Below, piece after piece: positions 54,595-63,644 of a stretch of DNA of 64,000 bases. The stretch is from the NCBI GenBank assembly GCA_965237895.1, contig CBDEGR010000002.1, positions 186,001 through 250,000 on the forward strand. The letters are read 5' to 3'. The translations under genes were made by a program, and so were the position numbers. The stretch comes from CBDEGR01 sp965237895 (GTDB lineage Bacteria > Acidobacteriota > Terriglobia > UBA7540 > JAPUME01). The first letter of the stretch is position 1. Each line of letters opens with the position of its first letter. The notes below the pieces were generated by a model. The model was given only the letters and a program-made list of their open reading frames with translations, did no database searches and was not told the DNA's origin.

Positions 54595-55236
54595 GTGAGA
54601 TCCATAAAATCCCATCGAACCATAAAAGAGGATACGGCCAACAAGCGGCGTGAGATCTGCCGTCGCGCGGCCCGACTCTTTTGCGAGAAGAGCTTCGAAG
54701 GCGCTTCGATGCAGGAGATTGCCGAAGCTGTCGGCCTCACCAAAGCCGGACTCTACCACTATGTGGAGAGCAAGGAAAATCTTCTTTTCGAGATTATGAA
54801 TTACGGCATGGATATGCTGGACGAGGTGGTCTTGACGAAGGTGGCCGACGTGGACGATCCGGTGGAAAAACTGAGACGGACCATCGCCGGGCATATCCAT
54901 CTGATCGTTTGCCGGCGGGACCGTGAGACCACCGTCATTCTTCACGAGAACCGGTCGCTTCGCGGCGCTTTGCGAAAGAAGATCAACGCCCGGAAGAAGG
55001 CTTATATTCGGTATCTCAAAGGCCTGATCGGCGCCGCGCAGAAGCGGCAACCGAAGCGGTCGATGTCTCCTCGGCTGGCCGCCTTCGCCTTGTTGGGGAT
55101 GATCAATTGGCTCTATCAGTGGTACGACCCGAAGCGAGCCGTTAAGGAAGAAGAATTGACGCGAACCTTTACGGAACTTTTCCTGGGGGGGCTGGCGAAT
55201 CCTGCCTCCATCCATCCATCCAAAGGTGTACATTGA
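54595..55236 (+). CDS. TetR/AcrR-family transcriptional regulator
   Basis: 213 residues. The N-terminal helix-turn-helix reads RREICRRAARLFCEKSFEGA then MQEIAEAVGLTKAGLYHYVE, and a ligand-binding helical domain follows, ending RTFTELFLGGLANPA. The start is a GTG at 54595, with no clear SD; the DNA-binding domain begins about 20 residues in. The domain resembles FadR/KstR-like regulators of fatty-acid use, but the ligand is unknown. It lies upstream of murG and is probably not part of that operon. Confidence 0.9.
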   Translation: MRSIKSHRTIKEDTANKRREICRRAARLFCEKSFEGASMQEIAEAVGLTKAGLYHYVESKENLLFEIMNYGMDMLDEVVLTKVADVDDPVEKLRRTIAGHIHLIVCRRDRETTVILHENRSLRGALRKKINARKKAYIRYLKGLIGAAQKRQPKRSMSPRLAAFALLGMINWLYQWYDPKRAVKEEELTRTFTELFLGGLANPASIHPSKGVH

Positions 55237-55282
55237 CCTCGATTTTTTATCATTTCCCGCCTCCTAAGTTTATACCAGGGCC

Positions 55283-56374
55283 ATGAGGATTCTTTTTGCC
55301 GGAGGCGGCACCGGCGGCCACCTTTATCCCGCGCTGGCCGTCGCCAAGGAGCTTCGCCGCACACGGCCTGCGGATGAAATCCTGTTTGTCGGCACCCGGC
55401 GCGGCATCGAAGCCCGCGCCGTCCCCGGAGCCGGATTCAAGCTTCGCACCCTCCATGCGGCGGGGCTGAAAGGCTTAGGTCTTGGGCGGAAATTGGTGAA
55501 CCTGGCCGTCCTTCCCTGGACGTTTCTTGAAGCCGCCGCCGTGCTGGCCCGCTTCCGCCCGCAGGTGGTGGTGGGGACCGGAGGCTACTCGTCGGGCCCG
55601 GTGGTGCTGGAGGCCGCCTTGGCCCGCATCCCCACCCTGTTGATGGAGTCGAACTCGGTGCCGGGTTTTACCAACCGGGTGCTGGTAAGGTGGGTGCGCC
55701 GCGCGGCGGTGGGCTTCGACGTTGCGGCGGAGTATTTCGGCGGCAAAGCCGTCGTAACCGGAATTCCCGTCCGGGAGGAATTTTTTAAAATTGAGCCGAG
55801 GACCAATCAACAGAGGGAAAGGGAAGCAACGCGGGGAATCCTGATCTTCGGCGGCAGCCAGGGGGCCGGAGCGGTGAACCGAGCCGTCATCGCAGCGCTC
55901 CCGAAAATTTCCCGCGAAACAGAATTCTACCACCAGATAGAGTTCTACCACCAAACGGGCGAAACGGACTATAATGTCGTCCGTGCAGCCTATGCGCAGC
56001 AGGGAATTTCAGCCACCGTTGTTCCCTACGTGGACCGGATGGCGGAAATTTTTGCGAAGGTTGATTTGGTGATTGCGCGTTCCGGTGCCCTTACCGTTGC
56101 CGAACTTGCCGCTTCGGGCAAAGCATCTCTACTGGTTCCTTTCCCCGCCGCTGCCGATGATCATCAGACACAAAACGCCAAAACCTTGGAGCGGGCCGGA
56201 GCCGCGCGGGTGTTGCCGCAAAGGGAGTTGACCCCGGAGCAATTGGCAAAGGAGATCAATGAGCTGTTGGGTGATCCCGCGCAACTCCGCCGCATGGGCA
56301 CGGCGGCACGCCGGTTGGCTCGGCCCGACGCGGTCGCACAAATCGTCAAACTGATTTCCGAATTCAGTTCCTAA
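55283..56374 (+). CDS. murG: UDP-GlcNAc transferase MurG
   Basis: 363 residues. Glycine-rich donor/acceptor loops are AGGGTGGHLYPALAVAKELR and VGTGGYSSGPVVLEAALA, with SNSVPGFTNRVL, FGGSQGAGAVNRAV and RSGALTVAELAASGKASLLV. It adds GlcNAc to lipid I at the membrane, making lipid II. First of a run of six division/peptidoglycan genes on this strand. An AGGG stands close to the ATG; a gap of 46 bp separates it from the TetR gene. Confidence 0.96.
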   Translation: MRILFAGGGTGGHLYPALAVAKELRRTRPADEILFVGTRRGIEARAVPGAGFKLRTLHAAGLKGLGLGRKLVNLAVLPWTFLEAAAVLARFRPQVVVGTGGYSSGPVVLEAALARIPTLLMESNSVPGFTNRVLVRWVRRAAVGFDVAAEYFGGKAVVTGIPVREEFFKIEPRTNQQREREATRGILIFGGSQGAGAVNRAVIAALPKISRETEFYHQIEFYHQTGETDYNVVRAAYAQQGISATVVPYVDRMAEIFAKVDLVIARSGALTVAELAASGKASLLVPFPAAADDHQTQNAKTLERAGAARVLPQRELTPEQLAKEINELLGDPAQLRRMGTAARRLARPDAVAQIVKLISEFSS

Positions 56375-56422
56375 ATAAACGAATCCGGCGGACCCGAAGG
56401 CCGCCGGAAGGGAAAGTTCGAT

Positions 56423-57853
56423 TTGCCGGAACCCGTAAGAATCCTCCAAAAGCTTCCCGAGAAAAACGAACGAATCCACTTTGTGGGAATTGGCGGTATC
56501 GGCATGAGCGGCATCGCCGAGGTGCTGCTGACGCTCGGCTACTCGGTCAGCGGTTCGGACTTGAGATCGAGCAAGGTGACGAAACGATTGGCGCGCCTGG
56601 GCGCCGTCGTTTGCCGGGGGCACATGGCGGAGCATGTGCGGGGAAGCCGCACCGTTGTCGTCTCTGCGGCGATCGCGCCGGAGAATCCGGAAGTGGCCGA
56701 AGCCCACCGGCTCAATATCTCCGTACTTCCGCGCGCCGAGCTGTTGGCCGAGTTGATGAAGCTGAAGTACGGCATCGCGGTCTCCGGCGCGCACGGCAAG
56801 ACGACGGTTTCTTCCATGATCGCCGTGCTGCTGGCATCGGCCGATCTCGACCCGACGGCGGTCATCGGCGGGCGGGTGGACGCCTTCGGCTCGAGCGCCC
56901 GTCTCGGCAAGGGCCGCTACATGGTGGTCGAGGCCGACGAGAGCGACCGCTCGTTTCTTTATCTCGAACCGAGCTTGGCCGTCCTGACCAATATGGACCG
57001 CGAGCATCTGGACCAATACCGTGACATGGAAGAGATTGAAAGCGCTTTTGCCGCCTTCGCCGGACGCGTGGAGGCGGCGGGCGCGGTGGTCTGCTGCGCC
57101 GATGACAGAAAGCTTGAGCAGATTATTCGAGAAACAGGCCGTAGAGTCGTGACCTACGGAATCGACGCGGAAGCCGATCTGCGTGCCGTGAACCTTGAAT
57201 TGAATGCCATGGGGTCCGCCTTTGAGGTTCACATCGAAGGGAAGCGGAAGGGGCGGGTGAATCTGCGCGTCCCCGGACGGCACAACGTTCTGAATTCGCT
57301 GGCGGCCATCGCCGTGGGCCGCGAGTTGTCGATTCCGTGGGAGCAAATACTTAAGGGCCTGGAAAGTTTTCGCGGCGTTGATCGGCGGCTGCAAGTGCGG
57401 GGCGAGTTCGACGGCGTCACCGTCCTCGACGACTACTGCCATCACCCCACGGAAATCCGCGCCACGCTTGCAGCTGCCCGGCTGCGGAATCCTGCGCGCC
57501 TTTGGGGCATTTTTCAGCCGCACCGCTACACGCGCACGGCCCATTTAATGGATGAGTTCGCCGGCTGCTTTGCGGGCTGCGACCGCCTGAGTGTTCTTGA
57601 TATCTACCCGGCGAGTGAGTCTCCGATCACCGGCATCACGGCGGAGAGCTTGGTGGAGCGCATCCGCAAGGGAGGGATCGAATCGGCGCACCATGCGCCC
57701 GACAGCAGTTTGTTAATTGAGCAAATTGTGCAAGAGGCACAACCCGGCGATTTGATCTTAACGATGGGCGCGGGAAGCGTAACGAACTTGGCCGGGGAGT
57801 TGGCCCGCGCGCTGGAGGCGGCCCTTGCGGCCCGCCAGGTGATGCAACCATGA
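56423..57853 (+). CDS. murC: UDP-N-acetylmuramate--alanine ligase
   Basis: 476 residues. N-terminal Rossmann-like FVGIGGIGMSGIAEVLLTLG, P-loop GAHGKTTVSSMIAV, middle domain VEADESDRSFLYLEPSLAVL and NMDREHLDQY, and the C-terminal domain DRRLQVRGEFDGVTVLDDY plus HPTEIRATLAAAR. It attaches L-Ala to UDP-MurNAc using ATP. The start is TTG, with GGAAGGG upstream. Its last four bases overlap the start of murB (ATGA), indicating coupling. Confidence 0.96.
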   Translation: MPEPVRILQKLPEKNERIHFVGIGGIGMSGIAEVLLTLGYSVSGSDLRSSKVTKRLARLGAVVCRGHMAEHVRGSRTVVVSAAIAPENPEVAEAHRLNISVLPRAELLAELMKLKYGIAVSGAHGKTTVSSMIAVLLASADLDPTAVIGGRVDAFGSSARLGKGRYMVVEADESDRSFLYLEPSLAVLTNMDREHLDQYRDMEEIESAFAAFAGRVEAAGAVVCCADDRKLEQIIRETGRRVVTYGIDAEADLRAVNLELNAMGSAFEVHIEGKRKGRVNLRVPGRHNVLNSLAAIAVGRELSIPWEQILKGLESFRGVDRRLQVRGEFDGVTVLDDYCHHPTEIRATLAAARLRNPARLWGIFQPHRYTRTAHLMDEFAGCFAGCDRLSVLDIYPASESPITGITAESLVERIRKGGIESAHHAPDSSLLIEQIVQEAQPGDLILTMGAGSVTNLAGELARALEAALAARQVMQP

Positions 57854-58794
57854 ATACCGGCGCCAAGGGCGGTGACCACGGCTTTCTTGCCGACCCGTTG
57901 CGCCCGCTTCCGGTCGACTGGAAGCCGCAGGAGCGGATGGCCAACCACACTTCCCTCCTCGTGGGCGGCCCGGCGGATATGATCGTGGTCCGTGAGCTGG
58001 AAGCGCTGCCGGAGGTGGTCGGCGTGCTCGCCCGGCGCGGGGTGCCGTGGAGGCTGCTCGGCGGCGGGACGAATCTGTTGGTGGCCGACGAAGGGCTCTC
58101 TTCCGTGGTGGTGCGCCTGGCGCCGGAGCGCGATGGAGTGAAAATCGAGGAAGGGCGCGCTGAGATTTCCGCCACCGCAAGTCTCGGCCGGTCCGTTACC
58201 TATTGCGCCAAAAAAAATTTGGGCGGCGTGGAGGGCTTGGTCGGCGTTCCGGGGACGGTGGGCGGCGCGTTGCGGATGAATGCCGGAGCCTACGGAACTG
58301 AAATCGCAGATTACATCCAATCGGTCCGCATCTTTCGAGGTTCGACGGGGAAAATTGAAACGATTGTACCGGGGAGTAATGAGTCGGGAGGAATTCGGTT
58401 CGAATACCGCCACTCGTCTTTTGCGCCCGATGACGTGATGCTCTCCGTCACGCTGGAGCTGGCCGAGCTGCCCTTTGCCGAGATTGTGGAGAAGATCAAG
58501 CAGTGCAACCGGAAGCGCCGCAGCTCACAGCCGATCAATCAAAAGAGCGCCGGGTGCATTTTCAAGAACGCTCCGGGACTCTCCACCGGGAAATTGATCG
58601 ACGAGCAGGGCATGAAGGGCCTCGAGGTCGGGGGGGCGATGATCTCCGACCGCCACGCGAATTTTATCGTCAATCGCGGCGGAGCCAAAACAGCCGATAT
58701 TTTCCGGCTCATGGATATGATCCGGGAAAAATTACTCAAAGCCTATCAAGTGGAACTTGAAGAAGAAGTCATCGTCTGGCGCGATCCTGTTTAA
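57850..58794 (+). CDS. murB: UDP-N-acetylenolpyruvoylglucosamine reductase
   Basis: 314 residues, FAD-binding type I MurB: LLGGGTNLLVADEGLSSVVV, GVEGLVGVPGTVGGALRMNA and GAYG, then CSCIFKNAP-type serine loop here KSAGCIFKNAPGLSTGKLID and GGAMISDRHANFIVNRGGAK. It reduces enolpyruvyl-UDP-GlcNAc to UDP-MurNAc. It starts within the end of murC. Confidence 0.95.
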   Translation: MNTGAKGGDHGFLADPLRPLPVDWKPQERMANHTSLLVGGPADMIVVRELEALPEVVGVLARRGVPWRLLGGGTNLLVADEGLSSVVVRLAPERDGVKIEEGRAEISATASLGRSVTYCAKKNLGGVEGLVGVPGTVGGALRMNAGAYGTEIADYIQSVRIFRGSTGKIETIVPGSNESGGIRFEYRHSSFAPDDVMLSVTLELAELPFAEIVEKIKQCNRKRRSSQPINQKSAGCIFKNAPGLSTGKLIDEQGMKGLEVGGAMISDRHANFIVNRGGAKTADIFRLMDMIREKLLKAYQVELEEEVIVWRDPV

Positions 58795-58855
58795 TGGCCG
58801 GCTTTTTGAAGCACGGCTTCCGCCCCTGAGGGGAGTAAAAAACTAAAAAACTCCT

Positions 58856-59725
58856 ATGCCGACCCGAGGAAAGAAAATCGGAAAAGTTCGACACGCGCAT
58901 CTGGCCGGTCCCGTCTCGCCGTACCTTCGGCGCCAGCGTGTGGGAGGCTCCCGCCGAGGGGGACGGCGCAGGATCGGAAGCTCGCTCTTCTGGGGTCTGG
59001 TGTGGCTGGCGCTGTGTGTCGGGACCGCCGGAACCATGGTTTGGGATTCCCCGCTGATTTCAAACATCGCCGCGTCGTTCGGCGTCGATCCGGGAAAGAT
59101 CCTGCTTCATGGGAATCAGATTGTCGAGGATCGAGAAATTCTCAGCTTACTGAACCTGCACGGAGAGGAGAGCCTGCTACGTTTTTCAAGCCCGCAAATC
59201 CGCCGGCGAATCGAGGAGATTCCGTGGGTCCGCCGAGTTACCGTGAAGCGGTTGTTCCCGCGCGGAATGGCGATCCGGATTGAAGAGCGGCAGCCGGTGG
59301 CGTTTCTGCACCTCAAGAATCGAATCAAGCTGGTGGATGCGGAAGGCGTGGTGCTGACGGTCCCCTTAGGCGCGCATTTCGACTTCCCGGTGTTGACGGG
59401 CTGGAGCCCGGCGGCATCAGAAAGCGGGCCTCGTTCCAAAAGTAGAATTCAACTGGAGCGCTACGTGAGTTTTTGCCTCGCCACCGAAGCCCGGCCACGC
59501 TTGGGCTGGACCGTCTCGGAAGTGGACGTCGAGGACCCGAACAACCTGAAGGCGCTTCTGGTCGGGGGCCGCGAAAATATTTTGCTGCATTTGGGGCGCC
59601 GGGATTTTGCCGCGCGGTTTGAAACATTTCTGAAATTGATTCCCGCGGCGCGCCGGAAACAGTCCGGGATCCGTTCGGTCGATCTCCGTTTTCGAAATCA
59701 GATGGTGGTTCGAACGGAGACTTAA
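58856..59725 (+). CDS. ftsQ: Cell division protein FtsQ
   Basis: 289 residues: a basic cytoplasmic start (about residues 1-40), one membrane helix (SSLFWGLVWLALCVGTAGTM), a POTRA domain (KILLHGNQIVEDREILSLLN) and a beta domain (VRRVTVKRLFPRGMAIRIEE, RQPVAFLHLK). FtsQ links FtsZ-ring proteins to FtsB and FtsL at the septum. It lies between murB and ftsA, the normal place in the dcw cluster. No strong SD. Confidence 0.93.
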   Translation: MPTRGKKIGKVRHAHLAGPVSPYLRRQRVGGSRRGGRRRIGSSLFWGLVWLALCVGTAGTMVWDSPLISNIAASFGVDPGKILLHGNQIVEDREILSLLNLHGEESLLRFSSPQIRRRIEEIPWVRRVTVKRLFPRGMAIRIEERQPVAFLHLKNRIKLVDAEGVVLTVPLGAHFDFPVLTGWSPAASESGPRSKSRIQLERYVSFCLATEARPRLGWTVSEVDVEDPNNLKALLVGGRENILLHLGRRDFAARFETFLKLIPAARRKQSGIRSVDLRFRNQMVVRTET

Positions 59726-59771
59726 ATTTCCACCCTCAAGGTCCGCCTCCGGGGGAGGGGGGAAAATTTTC

Positions 59772-60986
59772 ATGGCAAGAAAAGAAGAATACATTTTCGG
59801 ATTGGACGTCGGCAGCAGCAAGACCTGCGCGCTCATCTGCCGTCAAGGGGCAGAGAGCTCGCTGGCGGTGGCCGGATGGGGAGTAGCCGAATCCCGCAGA
59901 TGGCGGCGAGGAAACATCGCCAACCTGGATGCCGCCGTCGCCTCCATTCGCGAAGCCGTCGACACCGCAGAATCGACGGCCGGGTTTGCCGTGGATTCCG
60001 CCTATGTGGGGATTGCCGGTACGCACATCCGGGGCGTCAACGCGCAGGGCGGAGTATCGCTGGGGCAGCAGGCGCGAGAGGTGACCGCTGAGGACGTGCA
60101 GAACGTGGTCGAGCGGGCCCAGAGCGTCTCGCTCCCCGAGGATCAGGAGATCGTTCACGTCTTCCCTCAGGAGTATCTGGTCGATGCGCGGGACGGCATC
60201 CGTGATCCGATCGGGATGCAGGCGCGAAGCCTCGAGGTAAGCATTCATCTGGTGACGGCCTCTTCGGCGGTGGTGCAGAACGTCGTCAACGCGGCGAACC
60301 GCGCCGGTATCTACGTGCTCGGGACCGTGCTGGAGCAGATGGCTTCGGCCGAATCAAACCTCACCGACGAGGAGCGCGAGCTGGGCGTGATGCTGGTCGA
60401 TATCGGCGCCGGCACCGCCGAAGTGCTCCTCTATGAGCAGGGGATGGTGCGGCACACGGCGGCGATTCCCGTCGGGGGCGACTATTTTACCAACGATATT
60501 GCCGTCGGGTTGCGCACGCCGATTCCCGAAGCCGAGCAATTGAAACGTTGTTGGGGTTTGCCGCGCCCCGAAACGCGGCTCTATGAGGAGATCCAGGTCA
60601 GCGGCGTCGGCGAACGGCCCGGACGGAAAGTAAACTATTCCGCGTTGGCGGAAATCCTGGAACCGCGCGCGGTCGAGCTGCTCGAGCTGATCGAAGCCGA
60701 GCTTGTGCGCCAGGGCGGGCGCAGTCCCTTGGGGGCCGGTCTGGTATTCACCGGCGGCGGCGCTCTATTGAAAGGTCTTCCGGAGATGGCCGAAAAGATT
60801 TTTTCTTTGCCGATTAGGGTTGGATATCCCGCCGGACTTGTTAGAATGGGCGAGACTCTTTCCGAGCCTTGCTACTCGGCGGTGGTCGGATTGGTTCGAT
60901 ACGCTCGCCGCATGCAACGGCATCAGGAATTGCGCCAGCCGAATTGGGGAAAGAAGCTCTTGGGGTTGTTAGGGGTTCGAGCCTGA
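59772..60986 (+). CDS. ftsA: Cell division protein FtsA
   Basis: 404 residues of the actin fold: IFGLDVGSSKTCALICRQGA (phosphate 1), the SHS2/1C region (TAGFAVDSAYVGIAGTHIRG), VMLVDIGAGTAEVLLYEQG (phosphate 2) and GLVFTGGGALLKGLPEMAEK (adenosine), ending with a basic amphipathic tail (NWGKKLLGLLGVRA) that binds the membrane. A very strong GGAGGGGGG SD stands before the ATG. It tethers FtsZ. Confidence 0.96.
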   Translation: MARKEEYIFGLDVGSSKTCALICRQGAESSLAVAGWGVAESRRWRRGNIANLDAAVASIREAVDTAESTAGFAVDSAYVGIAGTHIRGVNAQGGVSLGQQAREVTAEDVQNVVERAQSVSLPEDQEIVHVFPQEYLVDARDGIRDPIGMQARSLEVSIHLVTASSAVVQNVVNAANRAGIYVLGTVLEQMASAESNLTDEERELGVMLVDIGAGTAEVLLYEQGMVRHTAAIPVGGDYFTNDIAVGLRTPIPEAEQLKRCWGLPRPETRLYEEIQVSGVGERPGRKVNYSALAEILEPRAVELLELIEAELVRQGGRSPLGAGLVFTGGGALLKGLPEMAEKIFSLPIRVGYPAGLVRMGETLSEPCYSAVVGLVRYARRMQRHQELRQPNWGKKLLGLLGVRA

Positions 60987-61107
60987 CAAGAAATCAGTCA
61001 AGATGGTGTTCGGAAGTTAACCCAAGTTCACGAAACAGGATCGGTGCCTTTCGATCATTCCCCGCCAGACGTTTCCAAATCCAAACCAACAACCGGGAGG
61101 GACGGGA

Positions 61108-62295
61108 GTGAGCGGTATGAAGCGACAGACTCAGGATTCCCTTTTGCGGGTCGATTATTCCGACGAGCCCCGCCATAAAGCCAAGATCAAAGTAATCGGC
61201 GTGGGCGGCGGCGGCAGCAATGCCGTCAACCGCATGATCGCCGCGCGCCTGGAAGGCGTGGATTTTCTGGTCGCGAACACCGACCTCCAGGCTCTGCGAA
61301 ACTCCTCGGCGCCGGTGAAGATTCAGCTCGGCGGCAAGTTGACGAAAGGTTTGGGGGCGGGTGCGAATCCGGAGATCGGCCGTCGCGCGGCGCTCGAGGA
61401 TACCGAAAAAATTATTGAGGCGCTCGAAGGCGCGGACATGATCTTCGTCACCGCGGGCCTCGGCGGCGGCACCGGGACGGGAGCCGCCCCGATTGTGGCG
61501 AGTTTGGCCCGCGAGCTCGGCTCGCTGACCGTGGCCGTCGTCACACGTCCCTTTGCGTTTGAGGGCCGGCGGCGGGCACACCAAGCCGAACAAGGGCTGG
61601 CCGAGTTGGCCGAGGCGGTCGATACCGTCATCCCCATCCCCAACGAACGGTTGCTTCAATTCGTCAATCGCGGGACAAGTTTCTTTGAGGCCTTCCGCAT
61701 CGCCGACGACGTCCTGCGCCAGGCCGTGCAGGGCATCAGCGACATCATCGCCATCACCGGCATCATCAACCGCGACTTCGCCGACGTCCAGACCATCATG
61801 GAAGGCATGGGATACGCCGTAATGGGAACGGCGCTGGCGAAGGGCCAGAACCGCGCCATCGAGGCCGCGAATCGCGCCATCGCTTCGCCCTTGCTCGAAG
61901 ATACTTCCATCGACGGCGCGCAGGGCATCCTGCTCAACATCACCGGCTCGAGCAACCTGACGCTGCATGAGGTAAACGAGGCTTCGTCCATCATCCACCG
62001 CGCCGCGGCCGAAAACGCCAACATTATCTTCGGCGCCGTGCACGATGAAGCGATGAAGGATTACCTGAAGATCACCGTCATCGCCACCGGCTACAAGGCG
62101 GACCGCTTCGGCATCTCGCGCAGTGCCGCTACATCCACCGTCCGCAGCGCCAAGCAGACCGTGAAGAGTTTGATGGCGAGTAAAGAGAAACTGCCTGTCG
62201 AAGCCGTGCCGAAAAATCTCTCCGCCGCGCTTCCTTCCGACGACCTGGAGATCCCCGCCTTCCTCCGCCGCCGTACAACCGTGCCGAGGGATTAG
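61108..62295 (+). CDS. ftsZ: Cell division protein FtsZ
   Basis: 395 residues. Tubulin-like GTPase with VIGVGGGGSNAVNRMIAARL, signature GLGGGTGTGAAPIVA and the T7 loop NRDFADVQTIM. The C-terminal peptide DLEIPAFLRRR, after a short linker, is the usual FtsA-binding tail. The GTG at 61108 is chosen because GGGAGG sits seven bases before it; an ATG at 61117 is too far from that SD. It closes the cluster and is followed by a perfect hairpin. Confidence 0.97.
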   Translation: MSGMKRQTQDSLLRVDYSDEPRHKAKIKVIGVGGGGSNAVNRMIAARLEGVDFLVANTDLQALRNSSAPVKIQLGGKLTKGLGAGANPEIGRRAALEDTEKIIEALEGADMIFVTAGLGGGTGTGAAPIVASLARELGSLTVAVVTRPFAFEGRRRAHQAEQGLAELAEAVDTVIPIPNERLLQFVNRGTSFFEAFRIADDVLRQAVQGISDIIAITGIINRDFADVQTIMEGMGYAVMGTALAKGQNRAIEAANRAIASPLLEDTSIDGAQGILLNITGSSNLTLHEVNEASSIIHRAAAENANIIFGAVHDEAMKDYLKITVIATGYKADRFGISRSAATSTVRSAKQTVKSLMASKEKLPVEAVPKNLSAALPSDDLEIPAFLRRRTTVPRD

Positions 62296-62305
62296 GTTTT
62301 CTTCT

Positions 62306-62343
62306 TTCGGCTGGCGCAGACCTGAAGGTCTGCGCCAGCCGAA
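62306..62343 (+). repeat. Perfect 18-bp-arm palindrome after ftsZ
   Basis: TTCGGCTGGCGCAGACCT pairs exactly with AGGTCTGCGCCAGCCGAA around a 2-nt centre (GA). It begins 10 bp after the ftsZ stop. No T run follows directly, though TCTTTTCCC comes 11 bases later, so it can act as a weak terminator or be a dispersed intergenic repeat. The composition of the DNA changes to AT-rich about 100 bp further on. Confidence 0.65.
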
Positions 62344-62566
62344 GATTAGAGAATCTTTTCCCACCCTTGCTACCTTCCTACGCCCTACAGGCTCCGGAAG
62401 GCAAACCGCACGGATGGGGCATTCGCGCTACTCCTCTGTGGCAGAACAAGAAGTAAAATGAAGTAAGATGTATAGCCGAGTGCACTATCCTTTGTGAGAC
62501 AAAAATAATCAAATTTAGTAGACTTCGAACCGAAGAAAACCATACAAACAGGAGGAAATCAAGGCA

Positions 62567-63641
62567 GTGCATCGCTCTTCAGTTCATCAGGAAGTTTTGC
62601 TTCCCGACGTGCTCGCTAGGTTCCCTTCCAGCCGATATCAGGGAAGTAAAAATAGGTTGGTTGATTGGATTTGGACCCAGATTTCGGCCTTACCTTTTAC
62701 TACCTGCCTAGATGCGTTCGGAGGAACCGGTACCGTTGCCTACCGCTTAAAACAAGAGAGCAAGGTTGTCACATATAACGATTTGTTGAAGTTCAACTAT
62801 TTCATTGGCTTTGGACTCATTGAAAACAACTAGACCCGTTTATCGCAGGAAAAAATTGATTTCCTCCTGTCGAAACACTCTCAAATTACATATCCCAAAC
62901 TTGTCCAAGAAACTTTCTCGGGCTATTACTTCACGGACGAAGAAAATTCTTGGATTGACCAAACCCTGACCAACATCCGCCAGCTTTCAAACTCATACGA
63001 ACTCGCGATTGCTTTCTTTGCACTTTGCCAAGCCTGTTTAGTAAAACACCCCTTACAATCTATTTCATAGAAAAAATCTTTACATACGCTTTGCCGATGT
63101 GAAGAGATCTTTTGGAAACAAAGCAAGTTGGGATCGACCTTTTGAAGATTGGTTTCGAATTTTTGTTGAAGAAGCAAATAGAGCAGTATTTGATAACGGA
63201 CAGAAAAATAAGGATATAAAATATGACGCAATTACTGTGCCTGGGACATATGATTTGGTATATATCGATACGCCTTATATTTCTAGGCGAGGGGTCGGAG
63301 TAGATTATTTCTCCTTTTACCATTTTCTCGAAGGGTTAACAATATACGATGAATGGACCAAGTATATCGATTTTAGGTCCCGGCATCGTCGTCTAAAGCA
63401 AACTCCCTCCGTCTGGGCCAACAAACGAAAGATCACACAGGCCTTTGACCGCTTGTTTAACAGATTTCGGGAGAGCATCTTAGTTGTTTCGTATCGGAAA
63501 GATGGCATTCCGTCCGAGCTTGAACTAACGCGTCTTCTTCGGAAATATAAGCGTAATGTTCGGGTGGAGCACTTTGGTCGATACAAATACGTCCTTTCCA
63601 CTAATTCTGAATCCGGTGAAATTCTATTAATCGGGACTTAA
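62567..63641 (+). pseudogene. D12-class DNA adenine methyltransferase, disrupted
   Basis: The GTG at 62567 (AGGAGG upstream) opens SRYQGSKNRLVDWIWTQIS and motif I LDAFGGTGTVAYRLKQES, then stops at a TAG (62831-62833). The same frame goes on after the stop (TRLSQEKIDFLLSKHSQI to ALCQACLVK) until about 63045, where one frameshift leads into TPYNLFHRKNLYIRFADVKR. Motif IV is DTPY in LVYIDTPYISRR, followed by VDYFSFYHFLEGL, and the rest is intact to 63641. D12-class enzymes methylate adenine N6. A TTG for the EcoRV-like gene stands four bases after the stop. With two lesions the product is probably dead. Confidence 0.82.
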
Positions 63642-63644
63642 CTC

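Noticed and set aside
46365..62833. Amber codon recoding in this organism
   Set aside because: Several intact genes end in TAG (korA, pntB, prfB), so TAG works as stop; the two in-frame TAGs lie in genes that look decayed or recently mutated.
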